This document shows positions 1-8,970 of a stretch of 64,000 nucleotides of DNA, in pieces; the stretch's first letter is position 1; every line of letters starts with the position of its first letter. The DNA comes from an uncultured Pseudomonadales bacterium (lineage in GTDB: Bacteria; Pseudomonadota; Gammaproteobacteria; Pseudomonadales; Azotimanducaceae): NCBI GenBank assembly GCA_958296165.1, contig OY282447.1, positions 2,914,001 through 2,978,000 of the forward strand, given 5' to 3'. Both the position numbers and the translations under genes were made by a program. A model generated the notes under the pieces. It had not been told where the DNA came from and did no database searches. It worked only from the letters and a program-made list of their open reading frames with translations.

Positions 1-308
1 CGCGAGCCTACAAGGTATACGCGGATGGGCGCGAGGAACCGATCCGCAAGGCCGAGCTCTCCGGTTTCGGCGAAGCGTCCTTCCGCGACATCGTCGCCGT
101 GTCGCAAGCGGTGAGCAACCATACGCTGGAGCTGTTCCTGACCAGCGCCTACGCGCTGCGACAAGCATCGGCTCGCTACGGCACAACGCCCGGCCGCACT
201 TTGGTGTCGCTGTCGATACCCGACTTGCTCTTCGAGGAAGCATCGGTGCGCAAGCCACCCGGCAACGTGCCGCGACCGCCGCTGGCGGCGCATCCGTTTT
301 TCGAGTAA
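1..308 (+). CDS. TldD/PmbA-like metalloprotease family protein, C-terminal end (partial)
   Basis: The reading frame is open from the left edge and ends at the stop at 306-308, so only about 101 C-terminal residues are visible. They contain a YKVYADGREEPIR stretch, then a SLSIPDLLFEEASVRKPPG segment and a PPLAAHPFF tail. I recognise this as the C-terminal pattern of TldD/PmbA (peptidase U62) proteins, which act in peptide maturation or degradation. The metal site, normally further upstream in this family, is outside the window. It faces bamC convergently, with the stop codons about 60 bp apart. The family call rests on motif memory; subtype and full length cannot be judged. Confidence 0.65.
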   Translation, partial: RAYKVYADGREEPIRKAELSGFGEASFRDIVAVSQAVSNHTLELFLTSAYALRQASARYGTTPGRTLVSLSIPDLLFEEASVRKPPGNVPRPPLAAHPFFE

Positions 309-366
309 GCCCTTCTAGGCGCGGCGATTGTGGCCGTCGGTGCGCCAACCTACGTTTCAAACAGGC

Positions 367-1458
367 CTAAGCGGCGAATTCGCGCAGCGTCACCAGCACT
401 TGTTCGGCCAGTTCCAGCGTCAGCGGCTCGCCGTCCGGCGCACTGACGCTGATGACCGTGTCTTCATCGGCGCGGGCAACGTGGATGCGCACCGGCGTAT
501 TGCGTCCGGCTTCGCCGCCCGGAACGATGCGCTTGAGCCAGCCGCGCCGGCCGGCGGTTGGAAAGACCACGCTGTAGACGGCGCTTGCCGGATCGACTTC
601 CGCATTGAGTTCAGCGCGCTGCAAGGCTTGGCTGACGGTTGCCCAAGCGCGGTCGAAGTCGACGCGCAAGTGCAAGGCGGGATAGCCAGTGTCGTCCTTG
701 ACGATCTGCGCCTTGTTGGCAGACGCGATGTCGCGGCCCACCATGGACACCGAGGCGGCAACGCCGGCGGCGTAGTATTCGGCGAGCTTGGTCGTCACCT
801 CGGCTTGCACTTGCGGAATGCCTGCTGCCACGTCGTCGCCAACGCCGATGGCGCGCTCGTGAACCACATGCACTTCGGTGGAGCCGCGCCTGATGCCGCG
901 CTCGACGCGCAGGCGCAAGCGGTCGCGCCCGGGCGTGGGCGGCTCGCCGGTACTCTCGGCATGCTGGGCATGTCCGTCTCGAACCGCGCTACGCACCACA
1001 TCGCCGTATTCCTGATCGACAACCACGATCCATGCACTGTCCACCACGCCAGCAGTCGCATCCTCGCGGCCGAGGCCGACGCCGCTATCGGCTAGGAACT
1101 GTTTGGTGAGCGGCCAGACCTGCGCTGGCGGGTCGCCGAGCACGATCCAGTTTCGCTCGCCGAGGCGCTGGATCCGCACCGTGTCGAAGTCGTGCCCAAC
1201 GAGTACGGCAGGGCGTGGCGCTTCGCGCGGAAAGACCTTGGTGATGGGTTGTTCGACGACTTCCGGGATCGGCAATGCGTCCTTGATGCTCAAGTCCGCC
1301 ATGCCTTCGGGCACCACTAGCGGCGTGCCCGTCTTGGCGTCCAGATAGTCGTCGCGCGGGTCGACGAACAGGCCCTTGTCGTCCCTCGTCAGGCGGCAGC
1401 CGCCCACAAGCAGCGCAGCGGCGACGGCGACCGCCACCCATCGATGAATATCCCTCAC
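367..1458 (-). CDS. bamC: Outer membrane protein assembly factor BamC (lipoprotein)
   Basis: A 363-residue lipoprotein of the Bam complex, which inserts beta-barrel proteins into the outer membrane. The N-terminus has a short charged start, a hydrophobic stretch and a lipobox LVGGC, followed by LTRDDKGLFVDPRDDYLDAKTG, similar to the BamC N-terminal segment that binds BamD. The two globular halves follow, and length matches the family (about 340 in E. coli). The start is a GTG at 1458 overlapping the dapA stop (GTGA). A longer reading frame upstream lies inside dapA and would bury the signal peptide. The dapA-bamC order is the usual gammaproteobacterial one. Confidence 0.88.
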   Translation of the reverse strand: MRDIHRWVAVAVAAALLVGGCRLTRDDKGLFVDPRDDYLDAKTGTPLVVPEGMADLSIKDALPIPEVVEQPITKVFPREAPRPAVLVGHDFDTVRIQRLGERNWIVLGDPPAQVWPLTKQFLADSGVGLGREDATAGVVDSAWIVVVDQEYGDVVRSAVRDGHAQHAESTGEPPTPGRDRLRLRVERGIRRGSTEVHVVHERAIGVGDDVAAGIPQVQAEVTTKLAEYYAAGVAASVSMVGRDIASANKAQIVKDDTGYPALHLRVDFDRAWATVSQALQRAELNAEVDPASAVYSVVFPTAGRRGWLKRIVPGGEAGRNTPVRIHVARADEDTVISVSAPDGEPLTLELAEQVLVTLREFAA

Positions 1459-2348
1459 AGAGCGCCCAATTGCTCCAGTCGTTTGCGCACTTCGACTTGT
1501 GACGCCGCGGTGAGTTCCACTAATGGCAGACGGATGCCGGGCGCGATTCGACCCATGGCGGCGAGCGCCCACTTGCTGGGGATGGGGCTGGTTTCAACGA
1601 AGAGTATCTCGTGAATGGGTTGCAGCTTGGCGTCTATTGCGGCGGCGCGTGCGTCGTCGCCATCCACGAGAGCCTGGCCGAACTCCGCCATGTGGCTTGG
1701 CAGGACGTTGGCCGTCACCGAAATGGCGCCGCTGGCGCCGTAGCCCGCCATCGTTAGCGTTTGCGCGTCCTCGCCGGACAGGAGCACGAAGTCGTCCGGC
1801 ACCAGCGCCCGGATCTGCGCTACGCGGCTGGCGTCGCCGCAGGCCTCCTTGATGCCGACGATGCTGTCCACTTCTGCGAGCCGCGCCACGGTCTCAGCCT
1901 GCATGTCGCACGCAGTGCGGGGCGGGACGTTGTAGAGCACCATCGGCAGCTGCACGGCTTCGGCGATGGCGCAGTAGTGCCGATGCAGGCCCTCCTGCGT
2001 CGGCTTGTTGTAGTAGGGCGTCACGGACAAGCAGTAGTCGGCGCCGTCGCCTTCGGCGGCCTTGGTGAAATCGATTGCCTCGGCGGTGGCGTTGGCGCCG
2101 GTGCCGGCGATCACTGGCACACGGCCGTTCACGCGCCGCACGACGGCTTGGATCACTTGCTTGTGCTCGGCGTGGTTGAGCGTTGCCGACTCGCCGGTGG
2201 TGCCCACTGGCACTATGCCGTGCGTGCCCGATTGCAGGTGCCAATCCACCAGGCCGTCCAGCGCGGCCCAGTCCACGGCGCCGGACGCCTGCATCGGCGT
2301 AACCAGCGCGACGAGGCTGCCTTTCAAGTCGTCGGTTGCCTGCGACAT
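1455..2348 (-). CDS. dapA: 4-hydroxy-tetrahydrodipicolinate synthase
   Basis: Condenses pyruvate with aspartate semialdehyde in the first committed step of lysine and diaminopimelate synthesis (cytoplasm). The 297-residue TIM barrel has the VGTTGESATLNH pyruvate-binding motif near residue 50, the LYNVPPRT tyrosine (Y139) and the Schiff-base lysine in GIKEACGD (K167). ATG 2348 is preferred over an in-frame TTG 12 bp upstream because GGGAAG lies just before it. It is translationally coupled to bamC by a GTGA overlap. Residues and length are normal. Confidence 0.95.
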   Translation of the reverse strand: MSQATDDLKGSLVALVTPMQASGAVDWAALDGLVDWHLQSGTHGIVPVGTTGESATLNHAEHKQVIQAVVRRVNGRVPVIAGTGANATAEAIDFTKAAEGDGADYCLSVTPYYNKPTQEGLHRHYCAIAEAVQLPMVLYNVPPRTACDMQAETVARLAEVDSIVGIKEACGDASRVAQIRALVPDDFVLLSGEDAQTLTMAGYGASGAISVTANVLPSHMAEFGQALVDGDDARAAAIDAKLQPIHEILFVETSPIPSKWALAAMGRIAPGIRLPLVELTAASQVEVRKRLEQLGAL

Positions 2349-2422
2349 GGCGCTTCCCAACGTGTTGTGCGTTCAGGGCGCATGGTACTCAACGCCCGCC
2401 ACGAACGCGACCGGCTCTACGC

Positions 2423-3514
2423 CTACGCCGCGTCCGTCGTCGTCTCGCCAACCTCCTGCTTTGGCCAGGCGTTGTAGATCGCCTTCACCAGCGTCGCCAG
2501 AGGAATGGCGAAGAACACGCCCCAAAAACCCCAAATGCCGCCGAAGACCAGCACCGCGACTATGATCGCGATGGGGTGCAGATTCACGGCCCGGGAGAAC
2601 AAGAGCGGCACGAGCACGTTGCCGTCCAGCGCTTGGATGATGGCGTAGGCGATCATCACGATGAGGAAGTCCATCGTCCAGCCGAATTGCAGCAAGCCCA
2701 CCGCGGCCACCGGCACGGTCACCACCGCCGCGCCGACGTAGGGTATGAGCACGGATATGCCAACCAACAGGCCGAGCAGCGCGGCGTAGTTCAGGTCGAG
2801 CAGGTAGAACGTCACGAAGGTCACCACGCCGACGATGACGATTTCCACCACCTTGCCGCGCACGTAGTTGCCCATCTGCACGCCCATCACGCGGCTCACT
2901 TGGTCTAGCAGGCGGCGCTTGCGCGGCAGCAACGCGCCGAGCGCGCCGAGCATGCGTTGCTTGTCTTTGAGGAAGAAGAACAGCGCGATGGGCGCCAGGA
3001 CGAGAAAGATGAGCACGCCCAGCACATTCGGCAGCTGCGCCACTAGGCCCTGCACCAAGTCGCCGCCGAGTTCGGCGATCTGCTGGCCCCATGTGGCGGT
3101 CCAATCATCCACCCCGGCGTCTGAGAAGAGGCTTGGGTAGTTGCCGGCCAGCTCGGTCGCCGCCTCCTGCAGCAGCTCTATTGTTCTCGGCAGGGCGTTC
3201 ACCAAATCGCCGAGCTGCCGCCACACCAGCGGCAACAGCCCCATCAGCAAGGCGATCAAGAGCCCTAGGAACACCAGCTCCACCGCGCAGATTGCCAAGA
3301 CGCGCGGCACCCGCAGCCGTTCCAAGCGACCGACAACGCCGTCTAAGAGGAATGCGAACGCAAGCCCGGTGAGGATCGGCGCCAGTACGGTGCCAAGCGT
3401 TATCAGCACGAGGACGGCGGCGGCGATGGAGACCACCAGAAAGATCGCTTCCTCGTTGGAGAAGTAGCGGTTGATCCAGCCGCTGATGACTTCGACGAAC
3501 TTCACCGGCCGCAA
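2423..3514 (-). CDS. AI-2E family transporter (PerM-like permease)
   Basis: A 363-residue polytopic inner-membrane protein. Paired N-terminal hydrophobic helices (about residues 20-75) are followed by a soluble stretch of roughly 100 residues and a C-terminal bundle, the layout of the AI-2E exporter/PerM family. Features include FLKDKQRMLGALGALLPRKRR before a long helix and ALDGNVLVPLLFSRAVNLHP near residue 300, both typical of the family. Substrate is unknown; the name does not prove autoinducer export. The start is TTG 3514 or GTG 3505, with no clear ribosome site. The TusA-like gene ends 6 bp upstream, so the two are probably cotranscribed. Confidence 0.85.
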   Translation of the reverse strand: MRPVKFVEVISGWINRYFSNEEAIFLVVSIAAAVLVLITLGTVLAPILTGLAFAFLLDGVVGRLERLRVPRVLAICAVELVFLGLLIALLMGLLPLVWRQLGDLVNALPRTIELLQEAATELAGNYPSLFSDAGVDDWTATWGQQIAELGGDLVQGLVAQLPNVLGVLIFLVLAPIALFFFLKDKQRMLGALGALLPRKRRLLDQVSRVMGVQMGNYVRGKVVEIVIVGVVTFVTFYLLDLNYAALLGLLVGISVLIPYVGAAVVTVPVAAVGLLQFGWTMDFLIVMIAYAIIQALDGNVLVPLLFSRAVNLHPIAIIVAVLVFGGIWGFWGVFFAIPLATLVKAIYNAWPKQEVGETTTDAA

Positions 3515-3520
3515 GGCGGT

Positions 3521-3793
3521 CTACCGCGCGGGTGCGGAATCAGGTCGCCGCGTATCGGCTTTCTTTTGCAGCAGATAGTAGTAGCGGCCCGCTTCCTGTC
3601 GAGATTCCAAGAGTGCATTGCCGCTCTGTTCGGAGAACACTTGGAAATCGCGCAACGATCCCGGATCGGTGGCCACCACGCGCAGATGATCCCCGCCAGC
3701 AAGTTCATTCAACGCCTTCTTGGCCTTCAGCAGCGGCATCGGGCAGTTCAACCCAGTGGCGTCGAGTGTTGCAACATGTTCGGTTGCGGACAT
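3521..3793 (-). CDS. TusA-family sulfurtransferase
   Basis: A 90-residue protein with the family signature LDATGLNCPMPLLKAKKAL. The cysteine in CPMP is the persulfide-carrying residue in TusA/SirA proteins, which relay sulfur for tRNA thiolation and other pathways. The C-terminal half (ATDPGSLRDFQVFSEQSGN) fits the two-layer fold. ATG 3793 is taken as the start; an in-frame GTG at 3811 is possible. It precedes the permease gene by 6 bp, a pairing often seen with tusA-like genes. I cannot separate TusA proper from close paralogues. Confidence 0.85.
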   Translation of the reverse strand: MSATEHVATLDATGLNCPMPLLKAKKALNELAGGDHLRVVATDPGSLRDFQVFSEQSGNALLESRQEAGRYYYLLQKKADTRRPDSAPAR

Positions 3794-3835
3794 GCGGACA
3801 TTATGGCACACACTATGGATACCGCGAGCCGACGC

Positions 3836-3876
3836 ATGGTCGAAGCGTACATGGTAGAAGCGTTGTGGAAGCGTAT
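3836..3876. repeat. Imperfect 15-bp tandem repeat in a divergent intergenic region
   Basis: Between the divergently read TusA-like and BepA-like genes there are two copies of ATGGTNGAAGCGTNN (3836-3850, 3851-3865) and a shortened third copy, TGGAAGCGTAT (3866-3876). It could be a regulator site array or just simple-sequence slippage. No function can be assigned. Confidence 0.6.
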
Positions 3877-3984
3877 ATGGAGCAGCAGTCGGCGCCGCGT
3901 CGTTCGCGGCATGAGGCGCAGCCTGCCGTGGAACAGGTGCCGCACGAGCCTAGCCAACGCTGCGCCGGCAAGGAGAACCGTCGC

Positions 3985-5412
3985 TTGATTCGCCTGTTGC
4001 CCGCGGTTGCTTTCACCACCGCCTTGCCGGCCTTGGCGCCGGCCGGCGCCGAGTTGCCGTCGCTCGGAGATGGCTCTTCCGGCATCGTGTCGCTGGCTGC
4101 GGAGCGCGCACTGGCCAACTCCGCGCTGCAGCAGATCCGCGCCGGCGCTCCGACGGTGAGCGATCCAATCCTCAAGTACTACGTTCGGCTGAACGTCTTG
4201 CGGCTTGCCGAGAAGTCCGATCTAGTCGAACCGGCGCTGGCGACGGTGCTCATCGACAGCCCCGAAATCAACGCCTTCGCGGTGCCCGGTGGCGTTGTCG
4301 GCATCAATCTGGGGCTGTTCCTGCACGCCCGGGACGAGAGCGAATACTCCGCCGTGATCGCACACGAGCTGGCCCACCTGAGCCAGCGCCATTATGCGCG
4401 CGGAATCGAGATGCAGCGGTCGATGACGCCGTGGATGCTGGCTGGCCTGCTGGCGTCGATCGCGATCGGGGCTGCCGGCGGCGGCGACGCCGGCCTGGCC
4501 GCGGCTGCCACGACCCAAGCGCTGATGCAGGACAAAGGGCTGCGCTTCAGCCGCTCGCGGGAGCAAGAAGCGGACCGGATCGGCCTGAATGCGCTCGCCG
4601 AGGCTGGCTTGGACCCGAACGGCGCGGCGCGCATGTTCGAGCGCATGCGGCACGCCTTCCGGTTCGACGATCGGCCGCCGGAGTTCCTGCTCACCCACCC
4701 GCTCACGGAAACGCGCATTGCCGACGCCAGGAACCAAGCCGAACGCTTTCCAAAACGCGAAGTGGCCCCATCGCTCGATTACCAGTTCATGCGCGCTCGC
4801 GCACAGATACGCTACGCCGCGTCGCCGGCCGTGGCATTGGCCGAAGCGCGCGCACGCAAAGGCGGCGGCGATGCGGACAAATACGCTCTCGCCGTGGCGT
4901 TGGCCAGCGAAGGATCCAACGAGAGCGCCGCCGACCTCATGCGCGTGCTGCGCCGCGACCACACCGACAGCCTGCTGATGGCGGCGTCCTTCGCCGAGAT
5001 CCTGATCGACGCCGGATACACGGACGAGGCGCTCGCGCTGCTGCGGCGAGAACTGGCCCTCAATCCCGACAACGAGCCGCTGACCTTCCTCTATGCGTTG
5101 GCGTTGAATGCCGCGCAGCGCTACGGCGAGGCCACCGAGACGCTGTGGCGACATGTGCGCGTCAACCGTACGGATATCGACGTCTGGGAGCTATTGGCGG
5201 AGACCGCGGGCCTGGCTGGCGACACCATCGGCGTGCATCGCGCCCGCGCCGAATACTTCGCGTTGGTGGGGGCCTATCAGCTGGCCATTCAGCACATCGA
5301 CTACGCCCGCCGCCTAGCGGACCCGAACGACTTCTATCTCGTCGCGCGCCTCGACCAGCGCGTCATCGACTTGCGCTCGGAACTCGCCGCCACACGCGAA
5401 GAGAGCGGCTGA
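3985..5412 (+). CDS. bepA: M48-family periplasmic metalloprotease with C-terminal repeats (BepA-like)
   Basis: A 475-residue exported protease resembling BepA (YfgC), which maintains or degrades LptD and BamA-dependent outer-membrane proteins. A signal peptide ends near APAGA (residue ~22). The zinc motif HELAH is at 127-131, with a third ligand in the REQEADRIG glutamate. The C-terminal ~150 residues look like TPR helices. A TTG start at 3985 is chosen because a strong AAGGAG lies 9 bp before it and the protein then begins with a signal peptide. Longer in-frame starts overlap the TusA-like gene or add a non-signal leader. It fits the Bam and Lol genes nearby. Confidence 0.88.
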   Translation: MIRLLPAVAFTTALPALAPAGAELPSLGDGSSGIVSLAAERALANSALQQIRAGAPTVSDPILKYYVRLNVLRLAEKSDLVEPALATVLIDSPEINAFAVPGGVVGINLGLFLHARDESEYSAVIAHELAHLSQRHYARGIEMQRSMTPWMLAGLLASIAIGAAGGGDAGLAAAATTQALMQDKGLRFSRSREQEADRIGLNALAEAGLDPNGAARMFERMRHAFRFDDRPPEFLLTHPLTETRIADARNQAERFPKREVAPSLDYQFMRARAQIRYAASPAVALAEARARKGGGDADKYALAVALASEGSNESAADLMRVLRRDHTDSLLMAASFAEILIDAGYTDEALALLRRELALNPDNEPLTFLYALALNAAQRYGEATETLWRHVRVNRTDIDVWELLAETAGLAGDTIGVHRARAEYFALVGAYQLAIQHIDYARRLADPNDFYLVARLDQRVIDLRSELAATREESG

Positions 5413-5421
5413 CGCGCGGCC

Positions 5422-6447
5422 TCACTGCGCCTGGAACTCAAGCATCCGCTGCAACGGCTGCATGGCGCGGGTACCGACCACGGGATCCACGAGTACCTCG
5501 TTGTCGCCGCTCTCCAACGTTGCCGCCAGCGCTTCGAGTTCGTTCATCGCCATCCACGGGCAATGTGCGCAGCTGCGGCAGGTAGCGCCATCGCCAGCGG
5601 TCGGTGCCTCGATGAAGCGCTTGCCGGGCGCGGACTTGCGGAGTTTGTGGAAGATGCCGCGATCGGTGGCGACGATGAACGTATCGTGCGGCAGCTCCTG
5701 CGCGGCACGGATGATCTGGCTGGTGGAGCCCACTCGATCGGCGATGTCGATCACCGCGGCTGGAGATTCTGGATGCACCAGCACGCCGGCGTCCGGATAG
5801 ACCTTCTTGAGGTCTTCAAGGGCGTTGAACTTGAACTCCTCGTGAACGACGCAGGCACCGCTCCACAGCAGCATGTCGGCGCCGGTCTTGGCGCGAACGA
5901 ATGCGCCCAGGTGCTTGTCCGGGGCCCACAGTATCTTCTCGCCGCGCGCACTGAGATGCTCGATGATCGGCACGCCCACGCTGGAGGTCACCACCCAGTC
6001 CGAGAGCGCCTTCACCGCGACCGAGGTATTGGCGTAGACCACCACCGTGCGATCCGGATTGGCCTCGCAGAAGGCGCGGAACTCATCCGGCGGACAGCCC
6101 AAATCCAGCGAGCACTCGGCCTGAAGCGTTGGCATGAAGACACGCTTTTGCGGCGACAGGATCTTGGCGGTCTCACCCATGAAGCGCACTCCCGCCACGA
6201 CCAGCGTGCTGGCCGGATGGTCGCGCCCAAAGCGGGCCATCTCCAGGGAATCGGCCACGCAGCCGCCGGTTTCGTCGGCAAGATCCTGGATGTCGGCGGC
6301 CACGTAGTAATGCGCCACAAGCACTGCGTCGCGTTCCTTCAGGAGGCGCTTGACGTCGGTGCGCAGCGCCTCCTTGCGGCTGGCGCTCAAGAGCGCCGGA
6401 AAATGTACCGGCACGTCGGCGGGCTGCAGGCTGTAGTCGCGTAACAT
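5422..6447 (-). CDS. nadA: Quinolinate synthase A
   Basis: Makes quinolinate from iminoaspartate and dihydroxyacetone phosphate in de novo NAD synthesis, using a [4Fe-4S] cluster. The 341-residue protein carries [20 protein letters not shown] near its start, and cysteines in [14 protein letters not shown], in GACVVHEEF and in the C-terminal CRSCAHCPW, which are the places where NadA cluster ligands occur. ATG 6447 is used; the frame extends further upstream but the extra residues overlap the divergent gshB and match no family. No nadB or nadC is in the window. Confidence 0.95.
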   Translation of the reverse strand: MLRDYSLQPADVPVHFPALLSASRKEALRTDVKRLLKERDAVLVAHYYVAADIQDLADETGGCVADSLEMARFGRDHPASTLVVAGVRFMGETAKILSPQKRVFMPTLQAECSLDLGCPPDEFRAFCEANPDRTVVVYANTSVAVKALSDWVVTSSVGVPIIEHLSARGEKILWAPDKHLGAFVRAKTGADMLLWSGACVVHEEFKFNALEDLKKVYPDAGVLVHPESPAAVIDIADRVGSTSQIIRAAQELPHDTFIVATDRGIFHKLRKSAPGKRFIEAPTAGDGATCRSCAHCPWMAMNELEALAATLESGDNEVLVDPVVGTRAMQPLQRMLEFQAQ

Positions 6448-6495
6448 GGCTCGATCATACACCCTGTGGGGTGGGCAACCTCCCAAGCCGCAACC

Positions 6496-7449
6496 GTGCC
6501 GCGAATCGCCTTTCTGGTCGGTGCCGACACCGGCATGGCCCTGAACGACAACCACCAGCGCCTGCCGCGCGCCTTTGCAAGCGCCGGCTGGGAGGTGGAG
6601 CGCATCGACCACGGTGCCCTTGCGGTGGCGAGCAATCGCTTGGCGGCGCGCACGGTCGACGGCAAGACGACGCCGCTGGCGGGATTCGACCGCTACTGGA
6701 TGCTGGGCTTTGGCCCCAGAACGACTTTCCTAGACCGCATGCAGCTATTGCGCGGCTTGGATCAGAATCGCTTCGTCAACACAGCGGACGCGTTCGTCTA
6801 CCTACACGGCAAGGCGACGCTTCTGTTCGCGTGCGCCGGCGTGCCGCAGCCCGTCACCCACATGAGCAACGACGCCGAGGCGCTGTTCGCGGTGCTGCGG
6901 CAGGGCGGCGACTGGATCGCCAAACCGCCGGCCGGCAGCTTCGGGCGCGGCGTGTTCCGGCTGCGCGCCGGCGACATCAACGCCCGGGCGGTGTTGGAGC
7001 ATCTGACCGGCGATGGCGCCTACGCGATCTTGCAGCAACACATGCAGCCGGGCGAGGGCGGCGAGAAACGCGCCTTGATCGTGGCCGGGCAGGTGGTCGG
7101 CGCCTACGGCAAGGTGCCAGCCGACCATCGCGGCAACATCCGTGCTGGCGCTGGCGCGCGTCCTGCCACGCTGGACGAGCGCGAGTGGGCCATCCTCAAG
7201 AGCCTCGCCAGCCGCTTGGCAGCGCTAGGCGTGCGCTTTGCCACAGTGGATCTACTGGCGCACTGCGTGCTGGAGATCAACATCGTCAATCCAGGCTGGC
7301 TTGGCACATATGAATCCATCCATGGCGTTGATTTGGCGCCCAAGGTGGCCTCTTTGCTGGCTGGATACGAGCCGACTTCGGCAGCCGACGCGCTGTTCCA
7401 CAGCGCCACCGCGCTCAGCCGCAGGTCGGGCAGTGCGGATTGCGATTGA
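6496..7449 (+). CDS. gshB: Glutathione synthase
   Basis: Joins gamma-glutamylcysteine and glycine with ATP. The 317-residue ATP-grasp protein has the N-terminal domain ([20 protein letters not shown]), the lid region with [14 protein letters not shown], and the C-terminal metal-binding stretch ending in [17 protein letters not shown] 6496 gives the usual family length (316 in E. coli); an in-frame GTG at 6466 is less likely. The gene is divergent from nadA with 48 bp between, and its last 35 bp overlap the 3' end of moeB on the other strand. It is relevant to the glutathione peroxidase at 50 kb. Confidence 0.93.
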   Translation: MPRIAFLVGADTGMALNDNHQRLPRAFASAGWEVERIDHGALAVASNRLAARTVDGKTTPLAGFDRYWMLGFGPRTTFLDRMQLLRGLDQNRFVNTADAFVYLHGKATLLFACAGVPQPVTHMSNDAEALFAVLRQGGDWIAKPPAGSFGRGVFRLRAGDINARAVLEHLTGDGAYAILQQHMQPGEGGEKRALIVAGQVVGAYGKVPADHRGNIRAGAGARPATLDEREWAILKSLASRLAALGVRFATVDLLAHCVLEINIVNPGWLGTYESIHGVDLAPKVASLLAGYEPTSAADALFHSATALSRRSGSADCD

Positions 7450-8155
7450 GCTTCAGTTTGCGCCAGTCCATGCGTTTCGCGTCCAAGTACAGCACATGTC
7501 CCACCAGCGGCTCGCCCACGCCGGTAATCACCTTGATCGCTTCCATGGCCTGCACGCTGCCGATGATCCCCACCAGCGGCGCGGCAACGCCGTTCTCGGC
7601 GCAGTTCAAGGCGACGTCCGACGCATCGGCATATAGGCATTGATAGCAGGGCGAATCTTCCTGGCGCGAGTCGAAGACCGCGACCTGGCCCTCCATGCGA
7701 ATGGCGGCGCCGGACACCAGCGGCTTGGCGGCCGCCACGCAGGCGCCGTTGATGGCGTAGCGGGCCGCGAAGTTGTCCGTGCCGTCCAAGACGACGTCCG
7801 CCGCGGCCACCGCCGCGGCTAGTTCGTCGGCGTCGAGCTTGGCGGCGACGGTATGCACCCGGGTATCGGGATTGATGGCGTTGATGCGCAACGCCGCGGA
7901 TTCCACCTTGGCGCGGTGCAGCGAGTCGTGGTCGTGGATGATCTGGCGCTGCAAGTTGGACAGATCCACCGTGTCGTGATCCACCAGCGTGAGCGCGCCG
8001 ATGCCGGCAGCGGCCAGATACAGTGCCGCCGGCGAACCCAAGCCGCCTAGGCCGATGACCAGCGCCGAAGCGTCCAGCAGCGCCTCTTGGCCGGCTACGT
8101 CGAACTCCGGCAGCATGATCTGGCGGCTGTAGCGCAGCAGTTGTTCGTCGTTCAT
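7415..8155 (-). CDS. moeB: MoeB/ThiF-family adenylyltransferase
   Basis: A 246-residue E1-like enzyme that adenylates the C-terminus of a small sulfur carrier (MoaD or ThiS). It begins with LLRYSRQIMLPEFDVAGQE, then the nucleotide loop GLGGLGSPAALYLAAAGIG, and has structural zinc cysteine pairs at CYQC and the C-terminal CPTCG. Length matches E. coli MoeB (249). The start ATG 8155 overlaps the prmC stop by 4 bp (ATGA), so prfA-prmC-moeB is one translationally coupled unit, a common gammaproteobacterial order. MoeB and ThiF cannot be fully separated by eye; the context favours MoeB. Confidence 0.9.
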   Translation of the reverse strand: MNDEQLLRYSRQIMLPEFDVAGQEALLDASALVIGLGGLGSPAALYLAAAGIGALTLVDHDTVDLSNLQRQIIHDHDSLHRAKVESAALRINAINPDTRVHTVAAKLDADELAAAVAAADVVLDGTDNFAARYAINGACVAAAKPLVSGAAIRMEGQVAVFDSRQEDSPCYQCLYADASDVALNCAENGVAAPLVGIIGSVQAMEAIKVITGVGEPLVGHVLYLDAKRMDWRKLKLNRNPHCPTCG

Positions 8156-8970
8156 GGCCACTGGCCAGTCGTGGCGCGCGGTTGGTCGGCCAAGTCTCGA
8201 TGGCAATGCACGTTCGCAAAGCCGCGCTCCAGAAACAAACCGCGTACTTGATGCTCTTGATCGCAGCCGTGTTCCACGCACAGCCAGCCGCCAGGTTTGA
8301 GGTGGGGCGGCGCTTCGCGCACCAGCGCGGCCAGGAAATCGACTCCGCCGCCGCCGCTCACCAAAGCGTGACGTGGCTCGAAGCGCAGGTCGCCGCGCTG
8401 CAGATGGTCGTCGTCCGCAGCGACGTAGGGTGGGTTGCTCACCACCACGTCGAAGCGCTCCGGGATGCCGTCGAACCGATCCGCCAGCCGGGTTTCGACG
8501 GCGAAGCCCAGTCGTTCGGCGTTGTGCTGGCAGAGCGCGACGCAGAGTGGATCGACGTCCGAGGCGACGATGCGAGCGCTGGGCCGTTCCGCGGCGATGG
8601 CCAATGCCACGGTACCGCAGCCGGTGCCGAGGTCGAGCACGTGCGCGTCGGCGCGGATCTGCGCCAGTGCCGCCGCCACCAACGTCTCGGTGTCGGGCCG
8701 GGGGATCAACGCCGCCGCCGTCACGGTCAAGTCCAAGCCCCAGAAACCGCGCTCGCCCAAGATGTAGGCAACCGGTTCGCCAGCGCGGCGGCGCCCAATC
8801 CAGGTTGCCAAGCGCTCCGCCGCGGCAGCGCCGACGCGGCGTTCCGGGAACGCATAGATGTGGCTGCGCGGAACGTCGAGGGCGCGGCACAACAGCATGT
8901 CGGCTTCGCTGCGCGGCAACATTCGCCGTGCCTGGGAGGCACAGCCGCCGATGCGGGCAACGTCAGACAA
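8152..8970 (-). CDS. prmC: Release factor glutamine methyltransferase PrmC
   Basis: Methylates the glutamine of the GGQ motif in release factors RF1 and RF2. The 272-residue protein has an N-terminal helical domain, the linker [11 protein letters not shown], the SAM loop [16 protein letters not shown] and the catalytic NPPYVAADD motif. The start appears to be a TTG at 8970, overlapping the end of prfA by 8 bp; this keeps the family N-terminus [16 protein letters not shown]. It overlaps moeB at its 3' end. Its substrate RF1 is encoded directly upstream. Confidence 0.93.
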   Translation of the reverse strand: MSDVARIGGCASQARRMLPRSEADMLLCRALDVPRSHIYAFPERRVGAAAAERLATWIGRRRAGEPVAYILGERGFWGLDLTVTAAALIPRPDTETLVAAALAQIRADAHVLDLGTGCGTVALAIAAERPSARIVASDVDPLCVALCQHNAERLGFAVETRLADRFDGIPERFDVVVSNPPYVAADDDHLQRGDLRFEPRHALVSGGGGVDFLAALVREAPPHLKPGGWLCVEHGCDQEHQVRGLFLERGFANVHCHRDLADQPRATTGQWP

